Source: Agitococcus sp. (GTDB lineage: Bacteria; Pseudomonadota; Gammaproteobacteria; Pseudomonadales; Moraxellaceae). Taken from it: a stretch of DNA of 64,000 nt. Below the pieces are notes generated by a model. That model saw only the letters and a list, made by a program, of their open reading frames with translations. It made no database searches and was not told the origin of the DNA. This document shows positions 59,185-64,000 of this stretch, piece by piece. Positions within the stretch are counted from its first letter, which is position 1. Each line of letters starts with the position of its first letter. Location of the stretch: positions 62,001 through 126,000 of the forward strand of contig JAUSLJ010000008.1 in assembly GCA_030646715.1 (NCBI GenBank), read 5' to 3'. Both the position numbers and the translations under genes were made by a program.

Positions 59185-59213
59185 AAAAAGAGACGCATCA
59201 AGCGTCTCTTTTT
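59185..59213 (-). terminator. Intrinsic terminator of the SCP2 gene
   Basis: Stem AAAAAGAGACGC / GCGTCTCTTTTT (12 bp, 5-base loop) with A/T tails, 27 bases past the stop at 59240 on the minus strand. Confidence 0.88.
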
Positions 59214-59239
59214 GGTCAAACATTCACGAATCTAAATAC

Positions 59240-59620
59240 TTAGATCGCCAATACTTGGGCAAACAATGCTTTTTGCTCAGCACTTGGACGTGCCGTTTGC
59301 AAAGTCATTAATTTGGTCATATCGCCTTCGGCTTTAATTTGTCCGCTCATAAACGCTTGCATGGCCGCGCTCATGTCAAACTCTAAGAACACTTTTTTCA
59401 AAACATCTGCATTCATTGTTAATTTAGTAGAAGCAGTCGCATTCAAGCCTTTTTCTAATTTGCCACCGTTAATAGCCATTTCGACATTGCCATTTTCAGT
59501 GCCAGTAACCACCATGTTCAAAACAATACCCGCTAATGCAGGAGGTAAATTCAAATCGCCCGCAGCAGCAGTTAATTCAGCCACTTTCTCAAACCAAGCA
59601 TCAGACAAAAAACTACTCAT
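59240..59620 (-). CDS. SCP2 sterol-binding domain protein
   Basis: A 126-residue stand-alone SCP2 domain. Seen: LPPALAGIVLNMVVTGTENGNVEMAI (N-terminal beta sheet), ASTKLTMNADVLKKVFLEFDM and SAAMQAFMSGQIKAEGDMTKLMTLQ, the conserved GxIKxxGD segment. Such domains bind fatty acyl or hydrophobic ligands; in some gammaproteobacteria UbiJ has this fold, but UbiJ is longer. GGAG precedes the ATG. Single gene. Confidence 0.88.
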   Translation of the reverse strand: MSSFLSDAWFEKVAELTAAAGDLNLPPALAGIVLNMVVTGTENGNVEMAINGGKLEKGLNATASTKLTMNADVLKKVFLEFDMSAAMQAFMSGQIKAEGDMTKLMTLQTARPSAEQKALFAQVLAI

Positions 59621-59937
59621 ATTACACTCCGAATTTAAGGGTTTTATTTAAGCCCGCGTACCGTAACCGATTGTTTGCTCGGTTGGCAACCTTTCTCACA
59701 CAGGTGTTAATAAGTTTTTTTTGTTAATTAATGCTACTAAAATACACAATAAACTGACAAGAAAGATGCAGAACTATAAAAAAAACAATAGAATGTTAAT
59801 GGGTTGGGAATAATTCGTTTTTAATGCCAAGTTGTCCAAATATTTTGTCTGATGTTCGTGGCATCGCAAAAAGCAGGTTGCTAGGCATAAGATACAAATA
59901 ATTCCCTTAGTAACTTTGTGGTTTAAGGAGCCTTTGT
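59621..59937. other. 317-base region upstream of ccoN
   Basis: Holds the ccoN ribosome-binding site AAGGAG 7 bases before the start. No Fnr/Anr box (TTGAT-N4-ATCAA) was seen, which is usual upstream of cbb3 operons. No other feature recognised. Confidence 0.5.
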
Positions 59938-61368
59938 ATGAGTCACAGCCACACTACTAGTAACACACCCGTGGCGTATGAAATGGGCGTAGTCCGACAA
60001 TTTGCTGTCATGACGGTTGTCTGGGGTATTGTCGGTATGTCGGTGGGGGTATTTATTGCAGCCCAGCTGGTTTGGCCTTTTTTAAACTTTGATACGCCGT
60101 GGTTAACGTTTAGCCGTCTTCGTCCTTTACATACGAATGCGGTTATTTTTGCTTTCGGTGGGTGTGCTTTATTCGCCTGCTCGTACTATATTGTTCAACG
60201 AACCACTCAAACACCATTGTTCATGCCCAAACTAGCGAAGTTTACTTTTTGGGGCTGGCAATTGGTCATTTTGTTGGCAGCTATTACCTTACCAATGGGC
60301 TATACCAGTGCCAAAGAGTATGCTGAACTTGAATGGCCGATTGATATTTTAATTACCATTGTTTGGGTTTGTTATGCCATTGTGTTCTTTGGCACACTCG
60401 CTACACGTCGTTCTTCGCATATTTATGTCGCAAACTGGTTCTTTGGTGCTTTTATTATCACCATTGCTTTGTTGCACATTCTCAACAATATGGAAGTCCC
60501 CGTGAGCATGTGGAAATCATACTCCATGTACAGTGGCACCACGGATGCCATGATTCAATGGTGGTATGGCCATAACGCGGTTGGTTTCTATTTGACTGCT
60601 GCCTTTTTGGGCATGATGTACTACTTTATTCCTATTCAAGTGGGTCGCCCTGTTTACTCGTATCGCTTATCAATCGTGCACTTTTGGGCATTGATTTCGG
60701 TGTATATGTGGGCTGGTGGTCACCATTTGCACTATTCCGCCTTACCTGATTGGACTCAATCCTTAGCGATGGCGTTCTCCTTGGTTTTATTTGCACCTAG
60801 CTGGGGCGGCATGATTAACGGCATTATGACGTTATCTGGCTCTTGGGACAGATTACGTACCGATCCGATCATTCGTTTCTTAGTTGTTGCCTTGTCATTT
60901 TATGGCATGTCAACCTTTGAAGGCCCAATGATGTCGATCAAAACCGTTAACGCTTTGTCTCACAATACAGACTGGACGGTAGGTCACGTTCATTCTGGCG
61001 CGTTAGGCTGGTTAGGTATGATTACCATTGGTTCTTTATACATTCTGTTCCCTCGTTTGTGGGATCGTGAGCGTATGTACAGCATCAAACTGATTAACTT
61101 ACACTTTTGGTTAGCGACAATTGGAACCGTTTTCTACATCGCTTCGTTGTGGGTTTCGGGGATTACACAAGGCTTAATGTGGCGTGCAGTGAATGACGAT
61201 GGTTCATTAACATACACCTTTGTTGAAGCCGTAAAAGCAAGTCATCCCTACTGGTTTGGTCGTTTTGTCGGTGGTGCGCTCTATCTATCGGGTATGTTTG
61301 TGATGGCTTACAACGTTGCGATGACGATTGCCAACAAAAAACCTGTTGATGCAGACACTCTTAAATAA
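59938..61368 (+). CDS. ccoN: cbb3-type cytochrome c oxidase subunit I
   Basis: A 476-residue membrane protein with about 12 helices, the catalytic subunit. Haem and CuB ligands: His in [17 protein letters not shown], in [16 protein letters not shown], in [13 protein letters not shown] (two His) and in [11 protein letters not shown]. The substrate is oxygen. It starts the ccoNOQP operon, with SD AAGGAG. It reduces O2 at high affinity using electrons from CcoO/P cytochromes. Confidence 0.96.
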   Translation: MSHSHTTSNTPVAYEMGVVRQFAVMTVVWGIVGMSVGVFIAAQLVWPFLNFDTPWLTFSRLRPLHTNAVIFAFGGCALFACSYYIVQRTTQTPLFMPKLAKFTFWGWQLVILLAAITLPMGYTSAKEYAELEWPIDILITIVWVCYAIVFFGTLATRRSSHIYVANWFFGAFIITIALLHILNNMEVPVSMWKSYSMYSGTTDAMIQWWYGHNAVGFYLTAAFLGMMYYFIPIQVGRPVYSYRLSIVHFWALISVYMWAGGHHLHYSALPDWTQSLAMAFSLVLFAPSWGGMINGIMTLSGSWDRLRTDPIIRFLVVALSFYGMSTFEGPMMSIKTVNALSHNTDWTVGHVHSGALGWLGMITIGSLYILFPRLWDRERMYSIKLINLHFWLATIGTVFYIASLWVSGITQGLMWRAVNDDGSLTYTFVEAVKASHPYWFGRFVGGALYLSGMFVMAYNVAMTIANKKPVDADTLK

Positions 61369-61392
61369 CCACACCGCTCAGGAGACACGCAC

Positions 61393-62010
61393 ATGGCTAT
61401 TAATAAGCATGAAATAGTCGAAAAGAATGTTGGTGTGTTAATGGTGATGATTTGTGTCGCTATTAGTTTTGCCACATTAGTTGAAATTGTACCGCTGTTT
61501 TTTCAAAAGGATTTAAACGAACCCGTACCAGGCATGAAGCCACTCACCGCTTTGCAACTCGAAGGTCGGGATATTTATATTCGTGAAGGCTGCCACGTTT
61601 GCCATACCCAAATGATTCGTCCACTACGTGCTGAAACAGAGCGTTATGGCCATTATTCGGTCGCTGGCGAATCGGTTTGGGATCACCCTTTCTTGTGGGG
61701 TTCTAAACGGACTGGCCCCGATTTAGCGCGCATTGGTGAGAAATACTCCGATGACTGGCAATATGTGCATTTGATGAATCCACGCGATGTTGTGCCTGAA
61801 TCCAATATGCCTGGCTTTCCTTGGTTAGCCGAAAACAAGCTTGATGGTGAATTGACCGCTAAGAAAATGGAAATTTTCCGTAATTTTGGTGTGCCTTATA
61901 CCGACGCAGACATTCAAGGTGGCGCGGCAAGTGTCAAAGGCAAAACCGAAATGGAAGCCTTAATCGCTTACTTGCAGCAACTAGGCACTGTGATGAAACA
62001 ACGGAGATAG
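61393..62010 (+). CDS. ccoO: cbb3-type cytochrome c oxidase subunit II
   Basis: A 205-residue monohaem c subunit with one N-terminal membrane anchor ([20 protein letters not shown]). The haem motif is [11 protein letters not shown] near residue 71-75, and a distal Met lies in SNMPGFPWL. 24 bases after ccoN. Confidence 0.95.
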   Translation: MAINKHEIVEKNVGVLMVMICVAISFATLVEIVPLFFQKDLNEPVPGMKPLTALQLEGRDIYIREGCHVCHTQMIRPLRAETERYGHYSVAGESVWDHPFLWGSKRTGPDLARIGEKYSDDWQYVHLMNPRDVVPESNMPGFPWLAENKLDGELTAKKMEIFRNFGVPYTDADIQGGAASVKGKTEMEALIAYLQQLGTVMKQRR

Positions 62011-62014
62011 AGAA

Positions 62015-62200
62015 ATGACTGGCATGATTCTGCTATATATTTTTGGAACGTTCTCGGCCATTTTTGCTTTTGCAGGCATTTGTTGGTGGGCTTACACACC
62101 TGCCAACAAAAAGCGTTTTGAGCAGGATGCCCAGTTGGCTTTAGATAGCGATCCTCTCTATCAAAAAAACCGTCACTTAGCGGGAGATAAATCAAAATGA
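62015..62200 (+). CDS. ccoQ: cbb3-type oxidase subunit CcoQ
   Basis: A 61-residue single-span membrane protein: ILLYIFGTFSAIFAFAGICW followed by WAYTPANKKRFEQDAQLALD, the typical CcoQ sequence. It stabilises the complex. It starts 4 bases after ccoO and overlaps the ccoP start by 4 bases (ATGA). Confidence 0.9.
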   Translation: MTGMILLYIFGTFSAIFAFAGICWWAYTPANKKRFEQDAQLALDSDPLYQKNRHLAGDKSK

Positions 62201-63105
62201 GCGCGTTCTGGAGTGCTTATATCACTATCCTGTCATTGGGCTGCTTGGCATTTGTTGCAGGCGCAATGATTTTTACAACTCGCCTTGATGTCCATCGAGA
62301 AGATGATGGAACAACAGGCCATGATTATGATGGTATCCAAGAATACGACAACCCCATGCCGCGTTGGTGGGTAAAAATGTATTGGATGGGTATCGCCTTT
62401 TTCATATTTTATGTCGCAGCATATCCTGCTTTAGGTGCTTACAAAGGCTTTTTAGGCTGGACTTCCTACGGCGAACATGACAAAGACAAAGCCGAATATG
62501 ATGCAAAATACGGCCCAATTTTCAAAGCTTATGCAGAAAAGCCCGTTGAAGAATTGGCTCAAGATGTAGCTGCGATGAAAATTGCGGGTCGTCTGTATGC
62601 AAATAACTGCGCGGCTTGTCATGGTGCGGATGCTCGTGGTGCTAAAGGTTTTCCGAATTTAACCGATGATGATTGGTTATACGGTGGTGAACCCGATAAG
62701 CTAATTGAAACATTAACCAATGGCCGTTTGGCTGTTGTTGGTGGTTCAAAAATGCCAGCATGGGGCGAGACATTAGGTGAGCAAGGTATCAAAGAAGTAG
62801 CTGCATACGTCTTAACCTTGTCTGATCGTAAGTTATCTGAAGCTGACAGCAAACTGGCTGAAGCAGGTCAAGCACGTTTTGTCGTTTGTGCTGCATGTCA
62901 TGGCGCAGAAGGCAAAGGTAATCAAGCACTAGGCGCACCTAATTTAGCTGATACCATTTGGTTATACGGTGGCAGCAAAGCGACTATCGAAGAAACACTT
63001 CGTAAAGGTCGTAATGGTGCAATGCCTGCTTGGGGTGAAAGCCTAGGTAAAGAAAAAGTACATTTGCTTGCTGCTTATGTATGGTCGCTTTCTCACGGCA
63101 AATAA
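62197..63105 (+). CDS. ccoP: cbb3-type cytochrome c oxidase subunit III
   Basis: A 302-residue dihaem c subunit. N-terminal helix IAFFIFYVAAYPALGAYKGF after WWVKMYWMG (typical CcoP), then two cytochrome c domains with CAACHGADARG (residues ~140) and CAACHGAEGKG (~235), and axial Met ligands in SKMPAWGETL and GAMPAWGESL. It relays electrons to CcoO/CcoN. It ends ~41 bases before terminator 63146-63188. Confidence 0.95.
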   Translation: MSAFWSAYITILSLGCLAFVAGAMIFTTRLDVHREDDGTTGHDYDGIQEYDNPMPRWWVKMYWMGIAFFIFYVAAYPALGAYKGFLGWTSYGEHDKDKAEYDAKYGPIFKAYAEKPVEELAQDVAAMKIAGRLYANNCAACHGADARGAKGFPNLTDDDWLYGGEPDKLIETLTNGRLAVVGGSKMPAWGETLGEQGIKEVAAYVLTLSDRKLSEADSKLAEAGQARFVVCAACHGAEGKGNQALGAPNLADTIWLYGGSKATIEETLRKGRNGAMPAWGESLGKEKVHLLAAYVWSLSHGK

Positions 63106-63145
63106 TCTATCAGCAAAGTTGATGTCACGGATCAATTTTAACAGT

Positions 63146-63188
63146 AAACCTTATCTACAATAGACGTTATATTGTAGGTAAGGTTTTT
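63146..63188 (+). terminator. Intrinsic terminator of ccoNOQP
   Basis: Sixteen-bp stem (AAACCTTATCTACAAT / ATTGTAGGTAAGGTTT, one G-T wobble, 9-base loop) with a T-run, 41 bases after the ccoP stop. Confidence 0.9.
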
Positions 63189-63242
63189 AACCACCTCACT
63201 TTTTCCAACATTTATTTTTCATAAGGATATTCTGACGTGCTT

Positions 63243-63277
63243 AGGCTTTACGCAAAAAGCGCTTTTGCGTAAGTCCT
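63243..63277. repeat. Long hairpin between ccoP and ccoG
   Basis: Core arms TTACGCAAAA / TTTTGCGTAA with an AGCGC loop, extending outward to 15 bp with one mismatch and one wobble, followed by TAATTTTTG. It is 65 bases upstream of ccoG and could be a second terminator or a regulatory stem in the ccoG leader. Confidence 0.6.
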
Positions 63278-63342
63278 AATTTTTGTGCCTGAACTACTGA
63301 GGCATAAATCCTGTTATCCCATTTATAGGTTGATGACCCGCT

Positions 63343-64000
63343 ATGAGCCAAAAAATCCCTACGCAAGACAACTCGCCTGACCCTGTCAAAATTCACAACC
63401 CTGACCATGATGCCATTGCAAAAAAACGTAAAATTCATCCACGTTCTATTAGTGGTTTTTTCAGCAAAATGCGTCTTTCCAGCATGACTTTTGTCATACT
63501 CATCTACTCGCTGTTGCCGTGGGTGAATTGGGAAGGTCGCCAAGCGCTATTGTTTGATTTACCCCACCGCCAATTTTTTATTTTTGGTTGGACATTTGCG
63601 CCACAAGACTTTTTCTTCTTGTCTTGGCTGTTAATGATTGCCGCTTTTGGCTTATTTGTGGTGACTGTTTTTGCGGGGCGTGTTTTTTGTGGTTATGTTT
63701 GCCCACAGTCCACATGGACGAAAATTTTTATGTGGATTGAACACCTGACTGAAGGTGAACGTAACGCCCGTATCAAACTGGACAAAGCCCCCTTCTCAGG
63801 CGAAAAACTCATACGTAAAAGTGTCAAACATTTTTTATGGTTAGTCGTTGCCTTTGCGACGGGCTTTATTTTTGTTGGTTACTTCACGCCCATTCGTAGC
63901 CTTGCACCTGAGTTTTTCACAGGTACATTAGCTGGCTGGGGATACTTTTTTATTGGCTTGTTTACTGTTTTCACCTACATGAATGCAGGATGGTTACGCG
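63343..64000 (+). CDS. ccoG: cbb3 oxidase assembly protein CcoG (N-terminal part)
   Basis: 219 codons present; the gene runs off the right edge. It begins MSQKIPTQDNSPDPVKIHNP and shows membrane helices (MTFVILIYSLLPWVNW, FFFLSWLLMIAAFGLFVVTV, FLWLVVAFATGFIFVGY) and the polyferredoxin CX3CP motif VFCGYVCPQSTWTKIFMWIE. Known: CcoG (FixG) is a [4Fe-4S]/copper redox protein needed to load copper into CcoN. The rest, including the ferredoxin cysteine motifs and periplasmic tail, and probably ccoHIS, lies beyond the window. Confidence 0.92.
   Translation, partial: MSQKIPTQDNSPDPVKIHNPDHDAIAKKRKIHPRSISGFFSKMRLSSMTFVILIYSLLPWVNWEGRQALLFDLPHRQFFIFGWTFAPQDFFFLSWLLMIAAFGLFVVTVFAGRVFCGYVCPQSTWTKIFMWIEHLTEGERNARIKLDKAPFSGEKLIRKSVKHFLWLVVAFATGFIFVGYFTPIRSLAPEFFTGTLAGWGYFFIGLFTVFTYMNAGWLR

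Noticed and set aside
59621..59937. Expected Fnr/Anr box upstream of ccoN
   Set aside because: Reading both strands, no TTGAT-N4-ATCAA or close variant was found; the promoter is left unassigned.
63241..63543. 100-codon frame on the minus strand overlapping the start of ccoG
   Set aside because: It is antisense to ccoG and to the hairpin at 63243-63277, with no coding signal of its own.

Overview
The window is chromosomal DNA of a gammaproteobacterium outside the Enterobacterales. Evidence: the order ubiH-pepP-ygfB / zapB-like-zapA-6S RNA-fau, the uvrY-uvrC-pgsA and dapA-bamC-purC blocks, hisZ next to purA, a cbb3 oxidase operon ccoNOQP-ccoG, OmpW and a trimeric-type porin. Base composition is moderately AT-rich and palindromic intergenic repeats are present; a Methylococcales- or Thiotrichales-like host would fit, but the sequence read by eye does not settle the order or genus.

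Layout. 1-9.8 kb: six co-directional genes (minus strand) forming two joined copies of the transglutaminase / circularly permuted ATP-grasp / alpha-E system, with the proteasome-like peptidase Anbu in the upstream copy; a terminator at 3319-3351 separates the two copies. 10-14.4 kb: a neutral-ceramidase homologue without a signal peptide, a divergent saccharopine-dehydrogenase-like reductase, and a porin. 14.6-17.5 kb: molybdenum cofactor genes moaA-moaB-moeA. 17.7-25.5 kb: mazG, a SutA-like RNA polymerase regulator, ubiH-pepP-ygfB, and divergently the ZapB-like/ZapA/6S RNA/fau block, then a HAD phosphatase, an L,D-transpeptidase and a LOG-family protein. 25.6-35.5 kb: purA, hisZ, lrgAB, tRNA-Ser(CGA), a small lipoprotein, purC, bamC, dapA, tRNA-Gly(GCC), pgsA, uvrC, uvrY. 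36-40.6 kb: a PBP7-type endopeptidase with a lysine-rich N-terminal segment, an UPF0149 protein, a GyrI-like protein, TrhO, a DUF1289 protein and OmpW. 40.9-48.7 kb: the TCA-cycle block sucA-sucB-lpdA-sucC-sucD. 49-54.4 kb: an accessory stretch. 54.5-64 kb: dusA-tal, a STAS/SpoIIE regulatory pair, MlaA, an SCP2-domain protein, then ccoNOQP and the start of ccoG.

The accessory stretch (about 49.3-54.4 kb) is the least conventional part. Just upstream of dusA, a known integration hotspot, lie two divergent paralogues of the three-Cys-motif partner family (TcmP) and a DUF5131 (phage Gp37/Gp68-like) protein with a CX6CX2C motif. The TcmP pair is visibly AT-richer than its surroundings. Both TcmP proteins show the ordered beta-strand motifs of a class I methyltransferase-like fold (DAFAGxG, acidic end of strand 2, D after strand 3, DPFG or DQYG). 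I see no integrase, transposase, CRISPR array or restriction gene. The module looks like a small nucleic-acid-modifying or defence island of unknown function and is the best candidate for an undescribed system here.

Most other genes are housekeeping, in compact operons with overlapping TAATG stop-start junctions (at 811, 15882 and 24838) and clear intrinsic terminators. Several gene starts were moved downstream of the longest reading frame because of ribosome-binding sites, overlapping RNA genes or terminators, or family length.
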